This document shows positions 34,564 through 41,516 of a stretch of 49,128 nucleotides of DNA, piece by piece. The translations under genes were made by a program, and so were the position numbers. This stretch comes from Pseudomonadota bacterium. Lineage in GTDB: Bacteria; Pseudomonadota; Gammaproteobacteria; Magnimaribacterales; D2472. Where the stretch lies: positions 1 through 49,128 of the forward strand of contig JAOOBR010000008.1 of the NCBI GenBank assembly GCA_028404565.1, given 5' to 3'. Position 1 is the first letter of the stretch. Every line of letters begins with the position of its first letter. Under the pieces are notes generated by a model. That model ran no database searches, was not told the origin of the DNA, and worked only from the letters and a program-made list of their open reading frames with translations.

Positions 34564-35127
34564 GTGAAAGAAGATATTCGAAGATCACTTTTAAAACGGA
34601 GGCGATCTCTTTCCAAAGAAACACTGAAGCAAGTCTCTTGTGAAATTAATACTCATTTAATAAATGAAATCCAAAACAGAGATTTAAAAAAAATTCTTGT
34701 CTATCAATCCATCGATAATGAGCCTTCAATTGAGCAAACTACTGAATTAGCATGGCAAAAAGATATTGAAGTTTATATTCCAAAAGTTATATCAAAAGAA
34801 AAAATAATAATTAATAGATTAAGGAAAAATTCTAGTTACTCAAAAAATAAATTTGGCATCAAGGAGAGTAATGATTTAGACACTATTGAATTAGCTGAAA
34901 TTGACCTTGCAGTATTGCCGCTGGTAGGTATAGATCTAAATGGATTTAGACTTGGATATGGAGGTGGATACTACGATAGGTTCTTTAATCAGGAGAGTGA
35001 GTTGAGCAGAAAACCATTTATAATAGGTGCGGGTTATGCATTTCAAGTTTTAGAAGTCAGTTTTGCAGAAGACCATGACCTTAAATGTGACTCAGTTATA
35101 ACTGAAAAGGGAGTTTTAAAATTTTAA
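34564..35127 (+). CDS. fau: 5-formyltetrahydrofolate cyclo-ligase
   Basis: 187 residues from the GTG at 34564. A longer reading from 34525 would run through the 3' part of 6S RNA, so it is not used. It converts 5-formyl-THF to methenyl-THF with ATP. Features: basic N-terminal helix (RRSLLKRRRSLS), KDIEVYIPKV, AVLPLVGIDLNGFRLGYGGG (the GYGGGYYDR motif) and the C-terminal HDLKCDSVITEKG. The last 7 nt overlap the next gene, whose SD lies within fau. Confidence 0.9.
   Translation: MKEDIRRSLLKRRRSLSKETLKQVSCEINTHLINEIQNRDLKKILVYQSIDNEPSIEQTTELAWQKDIEVYIPKVISKEKIIINRLRKNSSYSKNKFGIKESNDLDTIELAEIDLAVLPLVGIDLNGFRLGYGGGYYDRFFNQESELSRKPFIIGAGYAFQVLEVSFAEDHDLKCDSVITEKGVLKF
35109..35113 (+). promoter_or_regulatory. 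Shine-Dalgarno that fixes an ATT start codon
   Basis: GGGAG lies 7 nt before ATT at 35121-35123 and inside the end of fau. It is one of the best SD matches in the window and supports translation from ATT. Confidence 0.65.
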
Positions 35128-37397
35128 GATTATTTTTATTAACTTTTTTTTGCGTAACTTACGTTAATGCAATTGATATTGATGGTGTCCTTGATGAAAA
35201 GGAGTGGGATAGTGCTCAACAGATATCAGACTTCACAACCATAGTTCCATATAATTTTGAGGACCCTAAATATCTAACTAATGTAAAAATCTTTACCAAT
35301 CAAGACGGAATTTATGTAGGTTTTATCAATGAACAAGATAATGAAACTATAAAATCTTTTAACCATATCCGTGATGACTGGGATGATAGAGGAGATAAGA
35401 ATTCATTCACAATTGATTTTGATGGCAATTCTAAAGTTGCATATGGATTTACTGTATCGCTTGGAGACTCCCTTTCAGATGCAACATACACAAATGGCAA
35501 TAGTGAGAGCAAAGATTGGGATGGTGATTGGATAGCAAGAACATTTAAAGGCGATAATTTTTGGAGCTCTGAATTTTTTATACCTTGGACAGTAGTGCCA
35601 ATGCAAAAAATAGATGGACCAAAAAGGAATGTAAAATTTATTGCATTTCGATGGTTAGCTAGTGATGAATTTGGCTTTGGTTCAACAAAAACAAATTGGG
35701 AAAGAGAAACTTTTATATATGATCTTGAAGATCTTATAATTGATAATTATCAGTCCAAAAAATATAGTTATTTCCCTTATCTAACGGTTGCGGAAGACTC
35801 TGTAACAAATGAATCGGTTCAAAAAGCTGGAATAGATATTTTTTTAAATCATGGTGATGGAAGCCAAACAAACATAGCTATTAATCCAGACTTTGGTCAG
35901 GTTGAGACGGATCAAGTTGTGGTTAATTTCAGTGCAATTGAGACCTTTTTCTCCGAAAAAAGAGCATTCTTTACCGAAAATCACTCCTTATTTGAAGTCA
36001 AAGGTGGAAGAGATGATTTTTACGTCATTAATACAAGAAGAATAGGAGGAAGACCGGATTATGATTGTAGTCGTTTTGAGCAATCTGATATTTGTGAAAA
36101 CAACAGAAAAGAATATTCTGATTTAGATCTTGCTTTGAGACACACAATTCAAAAAGAAAAAGTTGATTTAGGATTCTTAGCTGCAAGTGAAAGTGATGAA
36201 AATTTCTCAAAAGGAAGGGATTATTTTGCATTTAGAGTAAGGTCGAATAGTCCTCAAAATAAAGTTGGTTTTTTAGCAACTAAAACTAAGAGTAATTTTT
36301 TTAATGAAAGTTCAGATGTATATTCTCTTGATATAGAGAGTACAGCAGTAAAGAATACGCAGATTTCTGGATACTTATTGAATTCTAGGAAAGAAAACTC
36401 TACAGGCCATGGACTTAGGTTTGATATTAAATATATTCCAAATGATAAATATGAAAATACTGTAGGCTTTCACTATTTTGATAAAGACCTTGATCTAAAT
36501 GATATGGGCTATCTTCAGAGAAATGACCAAATCAAGTTTTATAACAGATTTGAGTTTGACAGAAACTCATATCCAAAAGAATCATTGCTTAGAAGTAGAG
36601 ATAGTCATATATCTATCTTCCAAACAATGACAACAGATGGAAAGAAGTCTCCAAAAGGAGTTTGGACTAAGACCGAGTTGTCTTTCAAATCAAATTTCAA
36701 TATTGATTTATCTATGTCTGCAAAAACTGAAGGTAAAGATACAAACATTACAAGAAAATATATAGGCTCACCGTATATCCAAATTATGGATGAGGTGAGT
36801 TTTAATGCCGGTTTTGGATCTCCCAAATATAAAAACTTCTCTTTTGGTGCAGGTTTTGGATTTAACAAATATTCTCCATATTCTTCTTGGGATTCTGATG
36901 GAAGAAATAATAAAAGTAAGAGGTTTAATATAAATTATTTCCCTAATGATCAGCTTCAGTTTAGTTTTGGTGTGGATGATTCAAAAGAAGAGGAATGGTT
37001 AAAGTGGATTGATACTAATAGACTAGGATCATTTACTAAAAACAGAAGAAATATTAATTTTGGTATGACCTACTTTCAGGGTACAAGACATGAATTTAGG
37101 CTTAAAAATCAATCGGTGATGATTAAAGCCGAAGATCCAATTCCATTAATAAGCTCACTTTCAGGGCAATTAAGTGAATCTGATTATTTGATTGACCCTT
37201 TTTATGTTTCTGAAAACTCCCTTCAGATGAGATATCGTTATGAAATATCTCCTCTTTCCTATTTCTATTTAGTTTATACAAGGGGATATAGTTTTTTTGA
37301 CGACTCTGACACGTTCACTTATGAAGATCTTTACCAAGATTCTTGGGAAAATCCTTCCAATGAAGTTTTTACTTTAAAAGTTAGATTTAAATTTTAA
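35121..37397 (+). CDS. DUF5916-type outer membrane protein (CBM9-like domain plus beta-barrel)
   Basis: 758 residues if it starts at ATT 35121. No ATG, GTG or TTG occurs in frame before 35589, yet the 156 codons before that encode a signal peptide (LRLFLLTFFCVTYVNA) and a CBM9-like domain (IDGVLDEKEWDSA, VKIFTNQDGIYVGF, NSFTIDFDGN). The frame is closed by a stop at 35103. The central NPDFGQVETDQ and FFSEKRAFFTEN are the DUF5916 signature. The C-terminal half is a series of amphipathic strands ending in LKVRFKF, a barrel-closing terminus. Likely an outer-membrane barrel with an unknown ligand. The 3' end overlaps the convergent epoxide hydrolase by 11 nt. Confidence 0.85.
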   Translation: MLRLFLLTFFCVTYVNAIDIDGVLDEKEWDSAQQISDFTTIVPYNFEDPKYLTNVKIFTNQDGIYVGFINEQDNETIKSFNHIRDDWDDRGDKNSFTIDFDGNSKVAYGFTVSLGDSLSDATYTNGNSESKDWDGDWIARTFKGDNFWSSEFFIPWTVVPMQKIDGPKRNVKFIAFRWLASDEFGFGSTKTNWERETFIYDLEDLIIDNYQSKKYSYFPYLTVAEDSVTNESVQKAGIDIFLNHGDGSQTNIAINPDFGQVETDQVVVNFSAIETFFSEKRAFFTENHSLFEVKGGRDDFYVINTRRIGGRPDYDCSRFEQSDICENNRKEYSDLDLALRHTIQKEKVDLGFLAASESDENFSKGRDYFAFRVRSNSPQNKVGFLATKTKSNFFNESSDVYSLDIESTAVKNTQISGYLLNSRKENSTGHGLRFDIKYIPNDKYENTVGFHYFDKDLDLNDMGYLQRNDQIKFYNRFEFDRNSYPKESLLRSRDSHISIFQTMTTDGKKSPKGVWTKTELSFKSNFNIDLSMSAKTEGKDTNITRKYIGSPYIQIMDEVSFNAGFGSPKYKNFSFGAGFGFNKYSPYSSWDSDGRNNKSKRFNINYFPNDQLQFSFGVDDSKEEEWLKWIDTNRLGSFTKNRRNINFGMTYFQGTRHEFRLKNQSVMIKAEDPIPLISSLSGQLSESDYLIDPFYVSENSLQMRYRYEISPLSYFYLVYTRGYSFFDDSDTFTYEDLYQDSWENPSNEVFTLKVRFKF

Positions 37398-38511
37398 GCT
37401 TCTGAACAAAAAGTCTTATATCTCTTTCTAGAGTCTCAGGCTTTTCAAGGGCTGCAAAATGGCCTCCATCATAATGCTCCCAATGGATAAGGTTATATAT
37501 TTCTTCTGCCCAAGCTTTAGGCGGGAGCATGATCTCATTTTTAAAAAGTGCACAGCCAGTGGGTACTTCAACTTTTGATTTTGAAAACCCTTCCCTTCCA
37601 TTCTCGTTATAAAGTCTTATTGAGGAAGTTATTGATTCTGAAAACCAATATAAAGAAACTATTGAAAGGACATCTTCCAGACTTACGATTAGTTTATCTT
37701 TCTCATCATCAGTCCAAGAATGAAACTTCTCAATAATCCATCCCGCTAAACCAACAGGAGAATCGTTAAGTGAATATCCAAGAGTCTGTGGCTTAGTTCT
37801 TTGAATTTCAAAATATCCACTTCCTAACTCTAAGTATTTAGCATACCTTCCAAGCAAAACTTTTTCCTGATCTGTGACTCCCTCCATGGGATCATCTTTT
37901 TCAGGTGGAAAAGCGATAACTAAATTTAAATGCAGGCCTAGCACTTCATTGGGGAAAAGTTCAGCAGACCATTTGCTCACTGTTGAACCCCAATCGCCAC
38001 CCTGAACTAGATACTTTTTATATCCAAGAGCTGTCATAAGCTCATGATTAATTTCAGCTATCTTTTTTGAGTCATAGCCTTTTTGACTAGGCTTATCTGA
38101 AAAACCATATCCTGGCATGGATGGACAGACAACATCAAAGCTCAGACCATCTTTATCCTTATTAAGTAAAGGGATAATTTTAAAAAATTCCTGAATACTC
38201 CCAGGCCATCCATGGGTAATTATGATTGGTATAGAATTTTCAGAATCTGATTTTGAATGAATAAAGTGTATCTCTAGATCATCCTTTGTCTTAAATTTAT
38301 AACTTCCAAAATTATTTATTTGTTTCTCATGTATCTTCCAATTAAAGTCATTTCTCCAATACTGGACAGCGTCTTTTAAAAAACTTTTTTTAGTTCCAAG
38401 AGTCCAAATCTCATCATTAACCTCATCAGGCCATCTGGTAAGATCTATTCTTTTATAAAGATCATCTATTTTGGACTCATCTACTGAAACCTTGAATTCT
38501 CTGATAGTCAT
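37387..38511 (-). CDS. Epoxide hydrolase (EHN-domain alpha/beta hydrolase)
   Basis: 374 residues. The N-terminal EHN domain (FKVSVDESKIDDLYKRIDLT, RWPDE) is followed by the hydrolase fold: HGWPGSIQEF (HGxP oxyanion motif), the nucleophile Asp in GGDWGSTVSKW, a tyrosine-bearing cap and the C-terminal His in HYDGGHFAALEKPE. This is the microsomal/juvenile-hormone epoxide hydrolase-like group common in marine bacteria. The stop is directly before ilvA's end, so both are probably on one transcript starting at ilvA. Confidence 0.92.
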   Translation of the reverse strand: MTIREFKVSVDESKIDDLYKRIDLTRWPDEVNDEIWTLGTKKSFLKDAVQYWRNDFNWKIHEKQINNFGSYKFKTKDDLEIHFIHSKSDSENSIPIIITHGWPGSIQEFFKIIPLLNKDKDGLSFDVVCPSMPGYGFSDKPSQKGYDSKKIAEINHELMTALGYKKYLVQGGDWGSTVSKWSAELFPNEVLGLHLNLVIAFPPEKDDPMEGVTDQEKVLLGRYAKYLELGSGYFEIQRTKPQTLGYSLNDSPVGLAGWIIEKFHSWTDDEKDKLIVSLEDVLSIVSLYWFSESITSSIRLYNENGREGFSKSKVEVPTGCALFKNEIMLPPKAWAEEIYNLIHWEHYDGGHFAALEKPETLERDIRLFVQKLKI

Positions 38512-40047
38512 TTACTCAAGAAAATGTTTGTAAGCTATATTTGAAGTCTCTTCTGTGAAAGTGTATCCAGTTCTTTTTAAATATCTTTTTAGTAGTTCTT
38601 TATTATTTGAGCTATCTTGGATTCCTACTAATACTTTCCCAAAAGCAGAACCCAAATTCCTATAATGAAAAAGCGTTATATTCCATTTATTACCTAATTT
38701 TTCTAAGAAATCTAGCAAAGCCCCTGGCCTTTCAGGAAATTCCATCCTGAAAACTCTTTCAGTTCTCGCAGTTGTGCTTCTTCCACCAACCATATGTCGC
38801 AAATGGTCATTTGAAATCTCATTTTTTGTAAGATCTTTAAAAGGATAGTGATTTTTAGACAATCTGTTTTTTAGTGATATAAAGTTTTTAGCCGACTTTG
38901 TTTTTATTCCAACCAGTACATGTGCATCATCTGGATCAGAAAGCCTGTAATTAAACTCTGTAATCTGGGAATTAGAAAATATCTTTGATAGTTTTAAAAA
39001 ACTTCCAGCTTTTTCAGGAATTTGGATACTAAGAATCTTTTCTTTGTCCTCACCAAGCTCTGATCTTTCAACAATATAGCTTAATCTATCAAAATTTAGG
39101 TTAGCGCCGCTACTTATTGCTAGCAGATTCTTTTTCTTTTTTGATGTGTATTTCTTTAGTCCTGCTAACGCTACTGCTCCGGCTGGTTCAGACATTACTC
39201 TTGTATCTTCAAACAGATCTTTTACTGCTGCACATACCTCATCAATAGTTACTTTTATTACTCCATCAATGCATTCTTTAATTACATCAAAGTTGTTTTT
39301 ACCTACTTGCTCTACAGCAACGCCGTCAGCAAAAATTCCTACGCTCTTGAGTCTTACTCTCTTATTTGCTTTGAGAGCCTCATAAAGACATGCAGAATCA
39401 TCAACCTCGACTCCATAGATTTTTATTTTTTTGTTATTTTGGGCTATCCATGCAGAAACTCCTGCCAGAAGACCTCCTCCACCAACTGGGACAAATATTG
39501 CATCTAAGTCATCATTTGTTTCTAAAATTTCTTTTCCAACTGTTCCTTGTCCAGCTATTGTGTATGGATCATCAAAGGGGTGAATAAATTCTTTCTTCTC
39601 CTTTTTACAAATTTCATATGCATGCTTCACGGCTTGATCATAATTATCACCAAATAGCTTTACTCTCGCTCCAAAATTTTTAACAGCCCTAATCTTTATT
39701 TCTGGGGTCGTTTTAGGCATAACTATAAGACATTTAATTTTTAATTTTTTACATGCACTTGCTACTCCTTGAGCATGATTACCAGCAGATGCGGCAATAA
39801 CTCCTAATTTAAGCTTATCCTTTTTGATATTCACAATTTTGTTGTAAGCGCCTCTATTTTTAAAAGAGAAAATAGGTTGTAAATCTTCTCTCTTTAGGAA
39901 AACATTATGGCCAAGTTTGTTTGAAAGGTTGGTTGCATTGGTAATTGGGGAAACATTTGCTACATCATAAACACTAGAATTTTCAATCAAAGATAAATAT
40001 TTTTTTGATTTAGTAAAATTCTTTGTTCTTTTGTTAGATATTTTCAC
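38512..40047 (-). CDS. ilvA: Threonine ammonia-lyase, biosynthetic
   Basis: 511 residues (E. coli IlvA 514). It deaminates threonine to 2-oxobutanoate for isoleucine synthesis. PLP lysine Lys63 in SFKNRGAYNK, the glycine-rich VGGGGLLAGV, and two ACT-like regulatory domains (about 335-410 and 425-505, EKAGSFLKLSKIF and FPERPGALLDFLEKLG) indicate the allosteric, isoleucine-inhibited form. The GTG start is supported by AGGAAAG 7 nt upstream. Divergent from rpiA, as in Pseudomonas. Confidence 0.95.
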   Translation of the reverse strand: MKISNKRTKNFTKSKKYLSLIENSSVYDVANVSPITNATNLSNKLGHNVFLKREDLQPIFSFKNRGAYNKIVNIKKDKLKLGVIAASAGNHAQGVASACKKLKIKCLIVMPKTTPEIKIRAVKNFGARVKLFGDNYDQAVKHAYEICKKEKKEFIHPFDDPYTIAGQGTVGKEILETNDDLDAIFVPVGGGGLLAGVSAWIAQNNKKIKIYGVEVDDSACLYEALKANKRVRLKSVGIFADGVAVEQVGKNNFDVIKECIDGVIKVTIDEVCAAVKDLFEDTRVMSEPAGAVALAGLKKYTSKKKKNLLAISSGANLNFDRLSYIVERSELGEDKEKILSIQIPEKAGSFLKLSKIFSNSQITEFNYRLSDPDDAHVLVGIKTKSAKNFISLKNRLSKNHYPFKDLTKNEISNDHLRHMVGGRSTTARTERVFRMEFPERPGALLDFLEKLGNKWNITLFHYRNLGSAFGKVLVGIQDSSNNKELLKRYLKRTGYTFTEETSNIAYKHFLE

Positions 40048-40066
40048 AGCTCTTTCCTCATTGGAG

Positions 40067-40073
40067 TATTATA
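40067..40073. promoter_or_regulatory. Shared divergent -10 element of ilvA and rpiA
   Basis: The seven bases TATTATA read TATTAT on the plus strand, 6 nt before the rpiA ATG, and TATAAT on the minus strand, 20 nt before the ilvA GTG. The 31 bp gap has room for one such box only, so expression of the two genes may be mutually exclusive. Confidence 0.45.
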
Positions 40074-40078
40074 GCTTT

Positions 40079-40714
40079 ATGAGCGATGCAAAGATAAGGG
40101 CTGCAGAAAAAGCACTAAATTATCTCAAGCCCAAAATTAATTCAAAATCTATCTTAGGAATTGGAACTGGATCAACAGTTAATTGTTTTATTGAACTGTT
40201 GCGACCATGCCCTACCCTTGTAAAAGGTGCAGTTTCAAGCTCTGAAGCTTCAACAAAGCTCTTAAAAGATATAGGAATAGATGTCTTTAATTTAAATGAT
40301 GTTGATGAGATTGAGTTCTATATTGATGGAGCAGATGAAATTGCTGATGATTTATCTCTTATGAAAGGTGGAGGTGGTGCACATACTCAAGAGAAAATTA
40401 TTGCAACAGCCTCTAAGAACTTCTTATGTATTGCGGATGAATCAAAAATAGTTTCAAAATTAGGCTCCTTTCCAATCCCTGTCGAAGTCTTATCACAAGC
40501 TAGAAGTTTTGTTGCAAGGAAATTAATGGCTTTGGGCGGTATTGCAAAATTGAGACATGATTTTATTACCGATCAAGGTAATGAAATTCTTGATTTAACT
40601 GGAATGACAATTGATGACCCAATATCTTTAGAAACAAAGATTAATTCAATCCCCGGAGTTGTAGATAACGGAATATTTGGATTACGAAAAGCAGATCAAA
40701 TATTTATAGGTTAA
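40079..40714 (+). CDS. rpiA: Ribose-5-phosphate isomerase A
   Basis: 211 residues from the ATG at 40079. An in-frame TTG at 40031 lies inside ilvA and is not supported. It interconverts ribose-5-phosphate and ribulose-5-phosphate. GIGTGSTVNCFIELL binds phosphate; IDGADEI and LMKGGGGAHTQEKIIA contain the catalytic Asp, Lys and Glu. The start has no SD, but a -10-like TATTAT lies 6 nt before it. Its stop abuts the convergent peroxidase gene. Confidence 0.96.
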   Translation: MSDAKIRAAEKALNYLKPKINSKSILGIGTGSTVNCFIELLRPCPTLVKGAVSSSEASTKLLKDIGIDVFNLNDVDEIEFYIDGADEIADDLSLMKGGGGAHTQEKIIATASKNFLCIADESKIVSKLGSFPIPVEVLSQARSFVARKLMALGGIAKLRHDFITDQGNEILDLTGMTIDDPISLETKINSIPGVVDNGIFGLRKADQIFIG

Positions 40715-41236
40715 TTAGAGGAGATTTTCTATTTTGCCAGCTAGTGACTCTGGTAAGACTTTTGAATCGTACATTCCAACTAACTTGCCCTCTTTTGAAA
40801 TAAGAAATTTATTAAAATTCCAAGATGGTTCTTTACCAGATTCTCGAGAAAGTTTTTTGAAGAGCGGATGTGCTTGATCTCCTCTAACACGAGTGGTTGC
40901 ATAAAGAGGAAATGTTACATTGTAAGTTGCATCACAAAATTCAGCAGTTTTAGATTCATCTGTAAATTCTTGCCACATAAAATCTCGAGATGGAATACCT
41001 ATTACTGTGAAGCCTTTATCACCATATTCTGAATATAGTTTTTGTAATCCCTCGTATTGAGGTGTATATCCACACTTGCTGGCCACATTAACTATTAGAA
41101 GAACATCACCCTCATATTTGCAAAGACTTTCAGATTCAGTCGAATCAAGTATTCTAAGCTTTTCATCAATCAAAGAATTACAAGCAAAACTTGTAACTGA
41201 AAAAAGAAGCGCAGATATGTAAAACAGGTTTTTCAT
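40715..41236 (-). CDS. Glutathione peroxidase family protein, exported
   Basis: 173 residues with a signal peptide (MKNLFYISALLFSVTSFA). VNVASKCGYTPQYEGL holds the peroxidatic Cys (not Sec), VIGIPSRDFMWQEF replaces the usual NQFGxQEP motif, and PSWNFNKFLISKEG supplies the Trp-Asn pair. Export to the periplasm and the altered NQF motif suggest a thioredoxin-like or lipid-peroxide role outside the cytoplasm. TATAAT lies 8 nt before the ATG with no SD. Confidence 0.88.
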   Translation of the reverse strand: MKNLFYISALLFSVTSFACNSLIDEKLRILDSTESESLCKYEGDVLLIVNVASKCGYTPQYEGLQKLYSEYGDKGFTVIGIPSRDFMWQEFTDESKTAEFCDATYNVTFPLYATTRVRGDQAHPLFKKLSRESGKEPSWNFNKFLISKEGKLVGMYDSKVLPESLAGKIENLL

Positions 41237-41252
41237 GGTGTGGGATTATAAC

Positions 41253-41330
41253 TTAGCTTACAGGTGCAATTGCAAGTACTGAAACAAAAAATAAACTTGC
41301 TAAAAAAATTACTTCTAAATTCTCTCTCAT
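41253..41330 (-). CDS. 25-residue single-pass membrane peptide, unknown
   Basis: ATG to TAA encodes 25 residues starting MRENLEVIFL and ending AIAPVS. Residues 7-22 are strongly hydrophobic and the N terminus is charged. AAGGA lies 5 nt before the ATG, a better SD than most genes here. A promoter and two hairpins lie upstream, so it is a distinct unit rather than chance. It is not recognised. It could be a small membrane regulator, a subunit of an envelope complex, or a leader for the downstream peroxidase gene 16 nt further on. Confidence 0.55.
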   Translation of the reverse strand: MRENLEVIFLASLFFVSVLAIAPVS

Positions 41331-41341
41331 TATATTCCTTA

Positions 41342-41371
41342 TTAGACTTGGAGGGCCTGAGCCCTCCACAT
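41342..41371 (-). other. Nine-codon upstream ORF inside a hairpin leader
   Basis: ATG to TAA encodes MWRAQALQV. It spans the hairpin at 41349-41368, ends 11 nt before the 25-residue peptide gene and has Trp as second codon. No SD is visible. It may be chance, but its placement is like an attenuator leader. Confidence 0.25.
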
Positions 41372-41419
41372 TTTTCAGAGGATTTGTCAGCCCAAAAATA
41401 GGGGGAGGAGTGCTGACAA
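41349..41419 (-). promoter_or_regulatory. Two-hairpin structured leader of the small peptide gene
   Basis: Hairpin 1: TTGTCAGC (41384-41391) pairs perfectly with GCTGACAA (41412-41419) around a 20-base loop that on the minus strand contains CTCCTCCCCC. Hairpin 2: TGGAGGGC (41349-41356) pairs with GCCCTCCA (41361-41368) around a 4-base loop. CCTCC in the first loop can pair with GGAGG in the second stem, so an alternative fold is possible. The predicted transcript begins almost exactly at hairpin 1. Confidence 0.55.
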
Positions 41420-41423
41420 GTAA

Positions 41424-41453
41424 ATATTATGCACGTTTATAATATATTATCAA
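41424..41453 (-). promoter_or_regulatory. Predicted promoter of the structured leader
   Basis: On the minus strand TTGATA (41453-41448) is followed after 16 bp by CATAAT (41431-41426), or after 18 bp by TAATAT (41429-41424). This predicts a start near 41419, the first base of hairpin 1. Confidence 0.5.
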
Positions 41454-41487
41454 TACTTTTTATAAAATAAATGGTCTTTTTTTTGGG

Positions 41488-41510
41488 TATAATGTAAAAA
41501 AATTTTGGAG
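41488..41510 (+). promoter_or_regulatory. -10 box and Shine-Dalgarno of the beta-oxidation enzyme gene
   Basis: A consensus TATAAT occupies 41488-41493; no good -35 is visible. GGAG at 41507-41510 lies 6 nt before the TTG at 41517, which decides that start over the TTG at 41505. Confidence 0.5.
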
Positions 41511-41516
41511 TTTGTC

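Noticed and set aside
35595..37397. DUF5916 gene starting at ATG 35595
   Set aside because: This would remove the signal peptide and CBM9-like domain, which are intact and in frame upstream.
40031..40078. TTG start 48 nt upstream for rpiA
   Set aside because: It lies inside the ilvA start region and adds residues not typical of RpiA; ATG 40079 matches the family N terminus.
41349..41373. Plus-strand rho-independent terminator (hairpin followed by ACATTTTTC)
   Set aside because: The only plus-strand gene upstream, rpiA, ends more than 600 nt away with a minus-strand gene in between, and the T run is short and offset; a leader hairpin on the minus strand fits better.
41505..41516. TTG 41505 as start of the beta-oxidation enzyme
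   Set aside because: The GGAG Shine-Dalgarno would fall inside the gene; TTG 41517 is correctly spaced from it.
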